A stretch of DNA of 64,000 nt from Welwitschia mirabilis (GCA_051453625.1 JBOZIK010000001.1:263237357-263301356); one strand, 5' to 3'; positions 48,173 to 60,749 are shown, counted from the first letter of the stretch. Program-made: numbers and translations. The notes: generated by a model not told the origin, from the sequence alone.

Positions 48173-49708
48173 TTATGCTCATCCTCAAGTATAGTCTCCT
48201 CTCGACTTGCATCATTTTTGAAGTTATACTTCTCTGAGTTATTTTTTGTATGGGCTACCAAACATAATATAAAAGAGGAGATTTAATTCATTTAATAGAT
48301 ACATTGATAATGCAAAACAAAATGGTATATTAGGGTTTATTAAAAAGTCTAGGAAAATTTTCTTGCATGTAATCCCTATTTTTCCATGTTTGTTGATTAT
48401 AGTGAGTTCATTAAATAAGTACTTCCTTTATATTCTTATTTTTTAGTTAGCTAGATCGGGTAATTAGAACTATTTCTAGTTGGATAGCAAAAGTCAAATT
48501 GGGTTTAAGCATGATATGTTACCAATTTAAGGTGTAATCCTAGTTTCTATCTTCATAATATAGTTTTATTATCTTCACATGAAAAATTGGATGTATTAAG
48601 GAAATATATTAAGGAAGCTCTAGTTTGTATGCTATATCCCCTATTCTTTCAATAATTTTGAATGGACCATAGAACCATGATGCTAATTTTTTATATTTTT
48701 CCATTTTCGAGGAGTTTCTTTCTGGCTTGATTCTTAAGTACTTGTTTACCTATTTAGAATATGTGGATATAGTTCTTATGATCATAATATTTCTTATTTT
48801 GATCTTGTACTGGCTGTAGTTGTTTTTTTACTTTACTAGTTTAGTTCTTTCATTATCTTTTATTCTAAAGGTACTATCTTTTTTTATCTCTATGAAGGAT
48901 CTGACCATGTAACAAGGGTAAAACGTTTCTTGCCATACATTCCTTTGAATGGTAAACAACAAATAGAATTCTAAAGTATTTAGTTATAAGAAAACTCTAT
49001 CAGATGTAGAAAGGTCTCCCATTATTTGGGCCTTCTTGCCACATAACATCTTAGAGGGTCTTCTAGTATACACTTCACTCTTTTTATTTAGCCATTTGTC
49101 TCTAGGAAATATGTAGTACTAAAGCTAAGTTTGGTACCTAAATGGTGAAATAAACTTTATTATAATTCATATAAGAACTTTGAATCTCGATCAGATACTA
49201 TGACCTATGATGTACCATGTAATCTCAAAAGATTTTGTACAAAACTAAGGGCTAGTTTCACTATTGTATTAGTGGTTTGAACTATGATAAAGTAGGCCAT
49301 CTTGATTAACCTATCTACAAAAAATAAAAATTGCATCATGTTATTTATTAGTAAGGGATAAAGTAATGATAAAATCCATAGATATTTTTTCCCATTTCCA
49401 TTTTGATATTCCCAATGGTTGAAGGAGAACAGTCAGTATTCCTTAGTCAACCTTCATCTGCTGACACATAGGATAAGTATGGATGTATTCTTTTATATAT
49501 GCTTTTATTTTGAGCCAAAAGTAGTATTTCTACAATTATGGGTATTTTTTGATAAATCCAAGGTCTCCTGCATATGGAACTTCATGTAGTTCATACATTA
49601 GCTTCCTTCTTCATGGACCTTGTGGAATGCTTAAGCATCTTCCTTTCAGTAGGTATCCATCCCATGAGATCATATATGTGTCTACTTATTTTTCTTTTTA
49701 AACATTAT
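48173..49708 (-). pseudogene. pol-IN: G2 decayed integrase and chromodomain tail
   Basis: The N-terminal part near the E3 junction reads DGYLLKGRCLSIPQGP, then ELHEVPYAGDLGF (His/His zinc half) and YIHTYPMCQQMKV, where the first Cys of CxxC is Tyr. WKWEKISMDFIITL with the catalytic Asp is near 49,400; the second catalytic region near 49,180 is readable only with frameshifts. KMLCGKKAQIMGDLSTSDRV (about 49,050) and NVWQETFYPCYMV (about 48,930) match the M-RCYVG--PNNW and MYGQ-PR-P-L-- end. GPFKIIERIG near 48,665 begins the tail. A stop-broken IKEVLI...TWKN stretch at 48,370-48,470 fits a chromodomain. Confidence 0.75.
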
Positions 49709-50806
49709 TGTACTATGTATTTATGTAACGTTTACATTCTAAATTAGAATTGTATTAATCACAAATATAATGCATAAGCACAATACACTAATATAAATGG
49801 AAGCGATCTAAATTCATAATCCATTAAATGATAAAGTAGGAAATAAGAGAGCTACTTTCCATAAAGAAATACTTGTACAATAATTTATAAAAATAACTTG
49901 CAATGCATGAAAGTAAACTATAACACACTCATGTAAAGCTAATCTTGAAAAAGAAACAACAATGCACTTAACCTAAAACCAAGCACAACCTTAATAAATA
50001 TTGCCTTCATAACCTATATCACTAAAAAAATTATCACCAGATTAGAAGTAATACAAGCTATAAGGGTAAGAAATAAAGATACATTGAAATTAGAAAAAGA
50101 ATTATTTTATATTAATCACAAACCACATCCATGTTGTAAAGTGTCTACACCTCAATGAAGAAGATGCCATCCAATACTAACAAAAAAATCTCTCTACAAC
50201 TACAATGATGGATCTCTAGCCCTTTGATCTCCTTTCATGATAATTTCAGGTGTAAACAAAGACAAGGAAAATTCAAGGATGAGATTAGTATTTATTAACT
50301 CATAAGCATACAATAAGACAAACAAAAATACATGGGTAAATTGTAACAGGCACATGAGAAGAAATGAAAATTCATGTGGTATAAGTTAGGTGAATGTTCA
50401 GTACAAATATTACAATAGTATCATCTAGCTAGTTATCCAAATGATAGAACAAATGATACCACTTCATAATTAATCCACATTAGCTGCCAAGTTGATTATA
50501 GTCAGCATCCCTATTGGCATTATTTGCTTGATTGTCTATACAATCATCTAGATGATTAGATGAATGATGGATGTTACTAATTCTTCAATCATTACATTAG
50601 CCTCAATGTTTTGTAGGAAGTTATCTTCAGAAATCTAAAGTATTCAAAATAGATCAAAATGCTGTAAATCATCATGGAGATTACATGTTTTCATATTTTT
50701 CGTCCTTAGCTCTCCATTATCATGGAAATCAAGCATTTACCTATTTATTATCTTGCAAAACCATTTAGAATATGCTATTAAATATGTATAAGTTAATAGT
50801 TTAACA
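49709..50806 (-). repeat. E3 3' LTR (left copy)
   Basis: The plus strand runs TGTACTATG to GTTTAACA. It matches the right copy throughout, for example GCACAATACACTAATATAAA (49,777) against 60,813, and CATTTACCTATTTATTATCT near 50,734. Differences are mostly transitions. Confidence 0.85.
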
Positions 50807-50817
50807 TAGCCTCCCAG
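50807..50817 (-). other. E3 polypurine tract
   Basis: The plus strand TAGCCTCCCAG gives CTGGGAGGCTA on the minus strand, next to the LTR start TGTTAA. The tract is short and partly degraded. Confidence 0.55.
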
Positions 50818-51349
50818 TTAGCCTTATCAGCTCCTAACAAAATTAGGTAGTACACCATGTTTATGAGATAATTTATTAAATAATAAAATGGCTAGGATAG
50901 TTAAGGAAATTATATCAGAAAGATTTTTAGAATTTAATAGAGATACATACTAGATATTAAAAAATAAAAAAAAAAATTATTTCATCTACTAAAAGCTTAG
51001 TCAGTCAGCCATCCGGATCATCATCTAGATGATGAAGACGACAATAAGGTTAGAAAATGATTTTAAAATTTAGAACCTATGATAGAATTTTTGTTTTTAT
51101 AGATAATCAGATAGAGTAATAAAATAGCCCTCTACTAAATAAAGTAGTCATGAATAGAAAATCTTCCCAAATAAAATAAATCCTCATCATAACATGTAAA
51201 AATTAAAAGTAAACATGAAAATTTAGATTCAAATTAGTACATTATAATAGATAAATAAAGTATCTATAACATATCAAAAGAGAGTTTTCAGTACAAAAAA
51301 TGTATAGAAGGTAAGATACAAAGTAATAATATAAAATAACTCCCCTCCT
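50818..51349 (-). other. E3 3' spacer
   Basis: Non-coding. It includes CCATCCGGATCATCATCTAGATG at 51,009-51,031, where a CG-containing palindrome sits beside the TCATCTAGATGA palindrome. Confidence 0.5.
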
Positions 51350-52580
51350 ATTCACATGATAAATTGTGGCTCAGCAACTAGCTCAAGAGCAGAGAGAAAA
51401 GAAGAAGAATTCTTAGGATCTATGGGGAAATGGAGATCCAAGGATGTGGAATTCAATCTAATCATCTCACTCTTCTGAATGAAAGTGACATGTTGGCATA
51501 TGTCGACAATCTGGTCCTTAGTGTGCTACTTTCTTCTCTCATTAGTTAGGACTCTATAGTCTAAACTCTAAATCCTTTGATTAATTGATTCAATACCTCT
51601 ATTATCAAAACCTTTGATGGTCATAGTAGTCTCAGCTAAGATATCCTGAATCTACTCAAGTAATTCTCAAACCACTACTCTCTATACCTAAGGTTTTTTT
51701 CCTCTCTTAGAACCTGTATATCCATGTCCTACAGATAGCAAGTGGAAGTCTGAATGTATGATAAATACTATTCACCTATGGCTTTAGTATCCTAAATCAT
51801 CTAAAGAATGCTGAAAGGAGGTATGAATAACAAAGTTTCTAGAGATGTGATGCCTGTACCATGGATTAGAGTTTTTCCTAGATAAATGTAGAAAGGTCCA
51901 TTTACTCCCCCTATCTAAACGCTGACAATATCTATAAATGTGTAACCATGGCATAGCTATCATGGAATGATGAGTTGATATTATGAATTAGCCCTCTATG
52001 TAATACCTTATATGTAGAGGTTATTTAAGTAACATATATCCCCCATCAATTAGTAGTCAGATCAGCTAGTATATCCAAAATGATACCATATTATTGATGC
52101 TCCTCAGTTCCACTAGCTGCATGTATGTGCATACTCCCAAACTCACTAAAATGTTTGATAACTACAATGTGAAATAGGATAATGACTATCTCATGATTTT
52201 ATATAAGTGTGACAATCATATCTTGTAATTAACCTTGAGCATCAAGTCACCTCTCAATGTGCATGATGTCATAGAACTCCCTCATCTTTGATAAGTAATA
52301 TAATCCGTGCACATTTATAATCCATTTTAGTTAGAGATCTATCAATATTTAGTCAATATTAGGCTTTATACAACTCATAAAATCACCAAAATGATGCTCA
52401 ACAGATATGCTAACTATCTAAATAGTCAAGAATCATCCATGTCAAGGTGGTGGATTTGTGGGCTCCACACACTCTATCTCTGGCTTAACAAAAGAATATT
52501 CCTCTTACTCTACTACCTTATCCTCAGCCTTGACCTTTCTATCTCTACATGTATGAGGCCTAATCAATTAGAAACATAAA
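51350..52580 (-). pseudogene. Extra decayed ORF downstream of E3 integrase
   Basis: This is less A+T-rich than its surroundings and, on the minus strand, contains long readable blocks between stops in the same direction as pol: KMREFYDIMHIERRLDAQGQ (about 52,240-52,290), FHDSYAMVTHL (about 51,930-51,975), KLCYSYLLSAFFR (about 51,790-51,840) and SLDYRVLTNERRKQHTKDQI (about 51,510-51,570). Athila/Tat elements often carry an additional ORF between integrase and 3' LTR (env-like or of unknown role), so position and orientation fit. I do not recognise the family, see no convincing signal peptide or membrane anchor, and cannot call it env. Frameshifts and stops make it inactive. Confidence 0.45.
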
Positions 52581-54719
52581 AATTATCATGTAAAAATAGA
52601 AAGATATGTCAAAGACATTACATGGATATGTATTAATGAGCCCTAAAATCAATAAACAACTATGAGAAATAATAAAGAAATGTCCTACCCCTTTCCTAAA
52701 AGTTTCAATGCATCTCGAATAGCCTCAAATTGAGAGAAAAAATGAGAAATATACAAAAAATTCAAAAACTATATTTTAGTGGGCCCCACATAAAGTGAAA
52801 ATTCAAAGTACTCAAATATAAAATCTAATTTAGTTGAGTTATACAACATGTTGAACTAATTAATTTTGCCTAAAGAACTACTACATTTCAACCTACGGTT
52901 TACAAGAAATGGAGTGTGAAAAGTGGAAATTTAAAAATACCTCATAAAATGCAAAAATATTCAAAACTCAAAAAACACACAATGAAATTCAAATACATAA
53001 GTCCCAAAATGAAGATCATGAAAAACAAAGAAATATATGTGAAAGCTACACATTGAAAGGCTAAAAATAGGAGAAAAAAGTGAAAAACAAGAGGAGAGAG
53101 AAACATACCTCATTTTTGGAAATCTACTAAGATTTCAAATCTAGCAGAATAATTTCTAAAATGCTCATATATGCTAGAGGTATCATTATCTCTTGAATAA
53201 ATAATCAAGAATGATGAAGAAATAAGGAAAAATGAGGAAAAAGCATTTGGACCACATTTTTATCACACTGTCATCCAGTCACATCATCTAGATGACATCC
53301 CTAGGATGACTCTTAGAATAAATCAAACTATCATCCTCCTAGTGTCATCTAGATGACTAGATGGATAATAGGACATGAAAAGATTTTTAAAAAGAAAAAT
53401 ATCAACCAAAGGACATAGGCTTAGATATAATCATTTAAGTAGTAATTTAGAATAGAAAAACTCAAAAAGATAGAAAAATTAGACAAAAAACCAAAAAAAC
53501 AAAGGAAAAAGGATAAAAACACAAGAAAGGAAAAATTATGGCAAAAACAATATACTATCTAGGTTGAAAACTACAAGAGAAACTATATGAATGTGCCTGA
53601 ATAGAAAAGGAAATTAGAATAAACTCAGAACTCTCTAAGTTATAAGAGAACTCATGAAAACTAGGAATTAAAAAGATGTTCTTTTTAAGTTTTTAAATGC
53701 TTACTAAAAAAATAATTTAACATGAATGAATGACCAAAAAACTACTAAGTAATTAAGGTCCTATGAAATAATGAGAAAATGTAACTTTGAAATTTTAAAC
53801 TTAAAAACCAAAGAGCTATAGAATGAAAATGGAAACAAGGAACTAGGATAAGATTATTTAAATATCCTAACTACTATTATAGAAAATTCCTAAGGAAAAC
53901 ATCATTAAAGTCACTTGAGTAAATATACATGACAAAATCTATGTACTTCCTAAAGTTCACTCAAAAAGCTAGTGGTTATGGTAATATCTAAAGAGTCAAG
54001 TGCATAGAACAATGAATGTTAAAATCAAAAGTTACTTAGAAATGAAATCAACTACTTTTACCTTACAAACATACCTGAATCTTCAAAAGTAAAATGACTA
54101 TGTAAGAATACTAAGAGTCTAAGAAATAAGAAATGCCTTTGATGATACTAGGAATACCACTGATCTATAGCTTTAAAGTTTATTTCTTTTTCCATTATAA
54201 GTGGAATGAAACTACTATCAGAGGAGTAGGAACCTATGAAGCATGACCAACTAAACTCCTCGTAGAGTTCCCATAGCTACCAACACTGTCAAAAGTTCCT
54301 TTAAAAATATTTACCACAATGTAGTAGAACATAATGGTGACCATGTATTTTTCTTTAAAGCACAAAATATAATACCTCATGATCATTATTTTTTTCTTTT
54401 CATTTTTTTAAAATTTCCACATGATCATAAACTCAAAAAGATGAAGGTAAATAAGTAAAATAAATGATAGAAAAGAATAATTTCAAATAACCCAAGACCT
54501 TAACGCCATTGAAAAAGGTACATGAAACTAAGACATCTTTCATTAAATAAGGTCCATAGACATGGGAATATCTTATGATTGTGTGAATCCAATCTTATCA
54601 TTGTAAATGCCTAAGCATAAAACTAGTCATAAAACTCCATAAAGTAATATATAAGTCAAGTTTAAAAGATAATCAAGTAACATCATAATATTAACCAAAG
54701 GATTAGGCTAAGAAAAAAA
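52581..54719 (-). other. E3 spacer between integrase and extra ORF
   Basis: The plus strand is A-rich (purine-rich runs such as GAAGAAATAAGGAAAAATGA near 53,217). Two TCATCTAGATGA palindromes lie at 53,284-53,295 and 53,345-53,356, in related CATC...GATGAC contexts. No coding motif is recognised. Confidence 0.5.
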
Positions 54720-55960
54720 TTAGATGATGATAGGGAGAAAGTTCTCCTTAGTAAGGGGAACCTCTAAAATTACTGCTTCTACCATGTTTATGATTACATC
54801 TAAAGATCCTTCATATAATTTCAACCATTTTCCATTAATCTTCTGAATCTCTTTAGTCTCTAAGTCTAAAATCTAAACTGATCCATTAAGATCAACTTTC
54901 TCTACAAGGTAAGGACCTAACCATTTAGAGATCAACTTGATATTTAAAAGATAAACTCTAGTGTTGTATAATAAGATAAGTTGACCAGGTTCAAACTTTT
55001 TATAAAATATATTTATATCATGTTTTAACTTATCTTGGGCTTTATGGATTAATTAATAATGTATGACATGAGTTTCTTTTTTATCGAGATGGTTTAATTG
55101 GGCTAACCTATATTTAAGGTTTTGATGAAAATCCACAATATTAAGTTAATGAGTACATAATAAGAATTATAACACACATCAATATGAAATACAAAAACTT
55201 GTTGTATATAAGTTCATAAGAAGAAAAACCAAGAGAAGTATGCTAAGTAGTTTAGTATGCCCAAAGTAATCGTTAAGTTTAGAAGACTAAGACTTTTTAT
55301 TAATAGAGAGAAGTTTTTATAATATTTGTTTTATTTCTTTATTGGCATTTTCAATCTATAAATTAGTTTAAGGATGATAAGCACAAGCTAATCTATGTTT
55401 TATACCAATGGATAAAAGAAGTTTCTTAAAAATCTAATTAATGAAATGAGTACGCTGATCACTAATGATAACTTTAGAAAAATGAAATCTATAAAAGATA
55501 TAAATTTTAAGAGAATGGTAAACAATTTAAGCATCATTTAAAGAAGTAATCATGGCTTCAACCCATTTATTCATGTAATCAACAACTACTAAAATGTAAT
55601 GCTTATTAGGAGAAGGTGAATGAATAGGGCCTATAAAATTAATACCCCAATAATCAAAAGGCTTACACTCAATAATAGATCTAAGGGGAAATCCTTGTGA
55701 ATGAATTAGGCTACTATAATGCTAACAATAATTACACCTCCTAGTAAAATCAAAAGAATCATGAAAAAGATAAGGCTAAGAAAAAAGAGAATGGAGGATT
55801 TTCATTCCTATTTTATATCCACTAAAGTGTTCTTTATAAAGACCACTGTGATAAAGATGAAGGATTTTAGGTATTTCCCAATCAAGCATACATTTTCTCA
55901 TGATTTGATCTTTATACTTATGATGAAAATGTTTCTCTATCTACTCATAGTTACCTAACT
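54720..55960 (-). pseudogene. pol-IN: E3 decayed integrase
   Basis: The N-terminal zinc domain is well preserved: DQIMRKCMLDWEI, HLYHSGLYKEHFSG and CNYC (about 55,730-55,930) match the DQIIR-CVP--E and HHCC pattern of Athila/Tat. The first catalytic block is DYWGINFIGP, with WGID changed to WGIN (codon 55,638-55,640). VVVDYMNKWVEA follows. IISDQRTHFIN (about 55,455-55,490) keeps the second Asp, and NANKEIKQIL marks the Glu region. The C-terminal part (54,720-54,960) reads ISKWLGPYLVEKVDLNGSV and INGKWLKLYEG, the Athila/Tat K-RW-GPF-V--V---GAVE and VNG-RLK-Y-G motifs. Several stops and shifts interrupt it. Confidence 0.85.
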
Positions 55961-56029
55961 AAAGGAGAAAATGTTTGCATTGATTATATGTCTGTGTTGT
56001 GATGTGTTCATGGTCAAAAGATAGTTGAC

Positions 56030-56620
56030 ATGGTCTGCATACTAAGGAGGAGGATGAAAAGAGAATACAATAAAAATATGATCATTAGGAAATGAATCAT
56101 TAATGATATAATCATATAGAGGAGAAGAAAGTTGATATAAGTGATTAATAATACAATCATGATTTTCTACTTTATCTATGATGGTTAATTTAAAATCTTG
56201 CATAAAAAGGATCCATCTAATCAAATATGCACTATAATATTTCTTAGTGATGAGGTAATGAATGGTAGTATGATCAGTTTAAACATTAATATGAAAGACT
56301 AAAAAATAATATCTAAGAGAATCAAGACAAAAGATAATAGCTAGCATCTCTTTCTCTGTAGTGGTATAGTTTATTTGGACTCTAGACAAAGATTTTCTAT
56401 AGTAAGATATAACTTTAAAATCATTATCATATTTCTGATAAAGATCCCTAGCAAAATTACTCGCATCACATATAAGATTAAAATCTAGTTTCCAATTGGG
56501 TCCTGTTACTATAGGAGCATAAAATAATTTATGTTTAAGACTATTAAATGCAAGTTTACAAGATTTGTTTCATTCAAATTTGGCTTCTTTGTATAGTAAT
56601 TAGTGAAGAGGTTTATAGAT
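56030..56620 (-). pseudogene. pol-RH: E3 decayed RNase H
   Basis: YREREMLAIIFCLDSLRYYF (about 56,300-56,360) is the TEKELLAVVFA---FR-YL block. TDHTTIHYLITKKYYSAYLI (about 56,220-56,280) is the TDH-ALKYLL-K-D--PRLI block. The open stretch 56,042-56,224 starts MIRWILFMQDFKLTIIDKVE and continues to NHLYQL, the standard RWILLLQEFDLEI-DK-G-EN-VADHLSRL end. The early catalytic Asp block is readable only in pieces. Confidence 0.8.
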
Positions 56621-57420
56621 ATCATCATAATCATGAATAAATCAATGATAAAATCGATAATGACTAAGAAAATATCAAATCTATTTAATATTTATAGGGG
56701 AACTTAGGTTTTAAATAATACCAACTTTAGAAGCATCCATGCTAATCCCCTCTTTCCAGATATGATGACCTAAAAAAATTCCACTTTCTATAAGAAATAG
56801 ACTCTTTTTCCAACTCAAGTGTAGGTCACTAGAAATGCAATAGTCCAAGATTTTCTCTAATGATTTAAAATTTGATTAAATATTTTATCATAAATAGTGA
56901 AGTCATTTATAAAAATCTCAATGAAATCCTCAAGCATATCAAAAAGGATACCCATCATATCACACTAAAAAGTACCAGAAGAATTATGAAGTCTAAAAGA
57001 CATGTGTCTATAAGCATGTGTATAAAAAGAAGAAGTAAAAGTGGCTTTGACTCGGTCCTCACTAGCAATGCAAATGTGATTGTAATTACTATTATAGTTA
57101 AGAAAATAATAAAATGCATGACCATGAATCTTATCAAGAATCTAATTAAGAAAAGGAAAACGATAGTGGCCTTTTTAGTTATTTCATTAAGTTTTCTAAA
57201 GTATATGCAAATCACCATTTTACACCCTTTTTTAGGAACTCTTATTAAGGGGATAACTCACTCACTATCAATAATTAAATAAATGATTTCAGCATCCATT
57301 AATTTTATGCTTTCATCTTTAACAATTTATTTAAGGGCTGGATTGAGTCTATGTTAGGGTTACCTCATATGTTTAGTGTTATCTTTAAGGTAAACTTTAT
57401 GTTACATAATGTAAGAGGGT
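56621..57420 (-). pseudogene. pol-RT: E3 decayed reverse transcriptase
   Basis: The open stretch 56,955-57,218 begins MVICIYFRKLNEITKKATIV, the CIDYRKLN-ATRKDHFPLPF motif with Asp changed to Tyr, and runs on in the place of IDQ-L--L-GH-YY-FLDG. The active site reads FINDF at 56,899-56,913 where the family has FMDDF: the first catalytic Asp is Asn (codon 56,905-56,907). LERGD and WNFF--SYLER near 56,750-56,790 are the EGIVLGHKIS-type block. The strongly hydrophobic look of this stretch comes from a frame rich in decayed codons, not from a membrane protein. Confidence 0.75.
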
Positions 57421-57959
57421 ATGGCTATTAAATCATTATGAGACCAAGTGAATGCATTTACCTTAGATTGCAGAAGAAATACGAGACTCAATGCTTATTA
57501 AGGAATAAGGTTTTTATTGATAATTAAAGGTTTATTCAATTTACTATTAGAAAAATATATTTTAGTCCATTGTTTAAAGGTTTTTGATTCAGATTTAAAC
57601 TCAAATTTTTACTATCTATAAAATTTTTAGGATATTAGATTATTGTCATGGATTATTACTTGAACATCAATACTAGAAGATCACCCTCAAAATAAGAAAT
57701 CTAAAGTCTGCTAAATTCTCGGACTTTTGCACAGTTGACAGCCTTAGACTCTCTACTCTCTAAATCAAAAAATTTATTTTTCAGATATTTAAAATTAAGT
57801 TGATCTTCAAAAACATACAAGTTATCTACTTTTATTTTATTATCAAATAGTTTTAATTCATAAATCATGAATCATATTTCCTTAAGTAAATAGTGCTATA
57901 AAATTAGAGTTTGCCTAATTGCTTCCTCCACACTCAAATTGTTGCCTAAATCCTTTTTA
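57421..57959 (-). pseudogene. E3 protease to RT linker
   Basis: The reading frame can be followed in pieces (DNKIKVDNLYVFEDQLNFKY at about 57,780-57,850) between protease and reverse transcriptase. It matches the acidic connector of gag-pol polyproteins in position, with no diagnostic motif. Confidence 0.45.
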
Positions 57960-58400
57960 GACAAATCAAAAACTCTTATTAAAAACTATTTATTACCAAA
58001 ATGACACTGCATGAAACTAGTTCTTGTATCTATAATATAGTGAGTCATTACACAAAAAGCTCTACTTAGAAGTAAAAGATATCCACTGTGGTGCTCAACT
58101 TCTAAAACTACAACATCAATGGAGTATAATGATTCTTGTATCTAAATAACCAAATCCTTAATCACACCTAATGGTTTCTTTGAAGAAGTATTAGCTAGAT
58201 CTAAAATGGTCTATGTAGGTTCTACTCTTTGTTTCAAATCAAATCTCTGACAAATATGCAAGGTCATGATGTTGAAACTAATATCTATGAAGGATTTCTT
58301 AATATTATGCTTTTTTTTTCTAAAGTAATACTCATAGTTGTTGCTCTTGGATCTTTAAACTGTGGACATTTTTGGCAAACTAAGTTACTAATACATTAAG
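57960..58400 (-). pseudogene. pro: E3 decayed aspartic protease
   Basis: FIDISFNIMTLHICQRFDLK (about 58,235-58,295) stands for the family's DIGAS-NLMPL-I--RL-L, with the Gly-Ala of the catalytic triad replaced. LDLANTSSKKPLGVIKDLVI follows, matching IQLADRS---P-GVIEDVLV. Then SIDVVVLEVE and SRAFCVMTHYIIDTRT match FPVDFVVLD-E and GRPFLAT--A-ID-R-G. VCQKCPQFKDP upstream (about 58,350) corresponds to the segment before protease. Confidence 0.75.
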
Positions 58401-59470
58401 CTAGGAATACTTTGCCAGGGATGGTTCATTTTTGTTTTTTTCTAATAAAGTATTTTTATAGCTTAGAATACTTTGGGTTTTCTTTAAAAAGTTTCCAAAA
58501 TGGTAAGTTTATGCTTACATTTTGGATTAAAACTTTTAAGTAATTATCAAAAATAGGATTTATGTTAAGCCTATTAAGGCATGGGGTAGCAGATTTCTTT
58601 TGTGAAGATTTTTTCTTTTATTGCTTAATGTAAAAGGGAACAATGGTTTTCTAAGATTTCAATGTCCTCTTCTTCATAATTTTTATCACTACTCATGGGT
58701 AAAGGAGTTGTATCATTTTCACTTTTTATCACTACCTTACAATCTTTTCTAGCTTCATTTAATTTTAGTAAAAATTAAGTTATAAGAAACCCTTTCAATC
58801 TTTGGTTGGCAAGCATAGTTTATTATAGGATTATTACAAGGTTTTTAATATTAGGATTTGTCTTTGTAATATTTAAGTTAGTCTTTTCTTGTAATTTTCT
58901 TAACTCCTTAATCAAATTCCTAAGAGGATCACTTTGGTTATGGAAATTAGATGAGAGTGCTAAGTTATATAAGTTATTAGATTAGAATTTTATGTTCTCA
59001 AATATTTTCTTAAAAGGTTGGAAGTTAGGATGGATTGATTAAAAAATTTTAAAGTTTGGTTAGTCACTCATTCTAGGTTAAATGTTGTTGTAATTTTAGA
59101 CTTGTCTTTGGTATTTATTTTGTTTGTACTATGAAGATCTCTAGTTAAAAGAACATACTTCCTCATAAATTCTTTCTTTATAAGTTGAAAGCAAAAGATA
59201 TTACTTAGTAACATGATAACTATCTTCATAGAAATCATAGGTAGGAACTACAACTTTACTCTTCTTGGTTGCCATCTTAGCATCAAAAATCATTTGTGTG
59301 TATTTTTCTAAGGTTAAAGTTAAATTCTTTATTATGTTGGTTGATTTATTTTTGGTTCATATTTCATTTTTCTTATGTTTTACCTCCTTTAGATCTTTAA
59401 CAATTTGGCCTATTGTTTGGTTTTCTCTAGGTAAAGGTTTAGGCTATATTTGAGTTACTTCTACTATGTC
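58401..59470 (-). pseudogene. gag: E3 gag C-terminal and gag-protease linker, decayed
   Basis: Only fragments can be read on the minus strand, with many stops. No intact CCHC knuckle is seen. The plus-strand open stretch 59,265-59,453 is hydrophobic but is the reverse of this region and has no independent support. Confidence 0.4.
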
Positions 59471-60150
59471 TTTCAACACTTTCCAAGAATTATCTAAGGT
59501 TTAGTTCAATAAGTTACCTCTACATAGAAAAGCTACAAGTTCCCTTGTATAATAATTTAATCAATTATAAAAGTAGTTAATAAGTCCTACCTATGAGAAG
59601 GCATCTACAGGGTTTAAATGTAAAGCAAAAAGGGATCTCTCATATGTAAAGGCATAGTTTTCATTAGGCATCTTTTAGAAGTTGGTGACTTCTTTCTTAT
59701 ATTTTTGGATGATGGTTTCACTCATAAATCTCTTAATAAAGGCTTCTTAAACTTGACTCCAAGATTTAAACTTTCATGATAAATTGCTCTAAGCCATAAT
59801 TTTTCTTTATCTTTTAAAGTAATGGGGAAGATAACCATATAGGTTTTGTCAATTATGTGTTTTTTATTATTTCCAAAAGTGAGGACTAAATATTCTATAT
59901 TAGTAATATGTTGTAAGGGATCTTCATTAGGTTCACCACTAAAGGTAGGATATGAATTTAGATTATGTAGTTCAATATCATCACTAGGAGATACGTCAAA
60001 TGGGATTTAAATTGCACATTTTGTATTTGCTAGAAGGTCTCTATGGGTGACATGGGCATTAGTACCAGTAGGAGTGGTTGTAGGGGTCCCAATGACAAGG
60101 GGTAAATTTGGTGAGATAGGTTTATTTTACTTTTGATATGAGGTAGACAT
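59471..60150 (-). pseudogene. gag: E3 decayed gag core
   Basis: The minus-strand start codon at 60,148-60,150 opens MSTSYQK. A stretch nearly free of stops follows: NSYPTFSGEPNEDPLQHITN, then EYLVLTFGNN, VIFPITLKDKEKLWLRAIYH and LGVKFKKPLLRDL. This is the plant retrotransposon gag domain (F-G-P-EDP--HL--F and LFPFSL-DKAK-WL--LP---I-TW--L---FL-KF). The protein would assemble the particle. It is the best-preserved coding block in E3. Confidence 0.8.
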
Positions 60151-60728
60151 CGTTAGAAATGAAAAACTCTGATCTAAACAACTATTTGAAAATTTTTCAG
60201 TAGCAAAATTAGACTCTACAAAAATAAAAGTAAATATTATAGGAAATTATAAATCTATACCTTTGCTATGTTTACTTAATTTAGTTTTTAAATCTCTCAA
60301 ACCTTCTTGGATATCTTTAGTAATAAACAACTTCTTTTTTTGGTATTTTTCTTTCTTACTAGATTTTACTATACATGTTTAGTTTTGAATGCACAAAGTA
60401 TCATCCCTATAGTCATCTAGATGATCGTCAAGATGATAAAAACCTAGAAACCACAAAAAAGTAAAAAGTAAAAAATAAAAATAAAAGACTAACATGAACA
60501 AAAAACTCTAAAAGTATACTGTCATCCACCTAAGTCATCTAGATGATGAAGTGGATGACTGACTTTTTATTTTATAATAAAAAGAAAACCTTTATTTGAA
60601 AATAGAAAAACTAGCACTATGAAAAGAAAAAATATATGCTATTGTAGATAATTGTATGCTACTATAGGTAAGCACCCAAACCGAAATACTCATTAAAGTA
60701 ACAACAACTCTCAAACTTTAAGTAGCTT
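60151..60728 (-). other. E3 leader
   Basis: Untranslated region between primer site and gag. It contains two TCATCTAGATGA palindromes (60,413-60,424 and 60,535-60,546), each beside CATCC and GATGAC words. Confidence 0.6.
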
Positions 60729-60746
60729 TTCTAGGCAATGATGCAA
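60729..60746 (-). other. E3 primer binding site, tRNA-Asp type
   Basis: The minus strand reads TTGCATCATTGCCTAGAA, a decayed TGGCGCCGTTGCCGGGGA, three bases from the LTR end at 60,750. Confidence 0.75.
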
Positions 60747-60749
60747 AGA

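Noticed and set aside
52391-52579. Plus-strand 62-codon open stretch in the extra ORF region of E3
   Set aside because: The readable conserved-looking blocks of that region are on the minus strand, in the same sense as E3 pol.
56872-57282. Longest open stretch in the window (136 codons, plus strand)
   Set aside because: It lies antisense to the E3 reverse transcriptase, whose motifs (CIYFRKLN, FINDF) are recognisable on the minus strand. No motif supports the plus-strand product.
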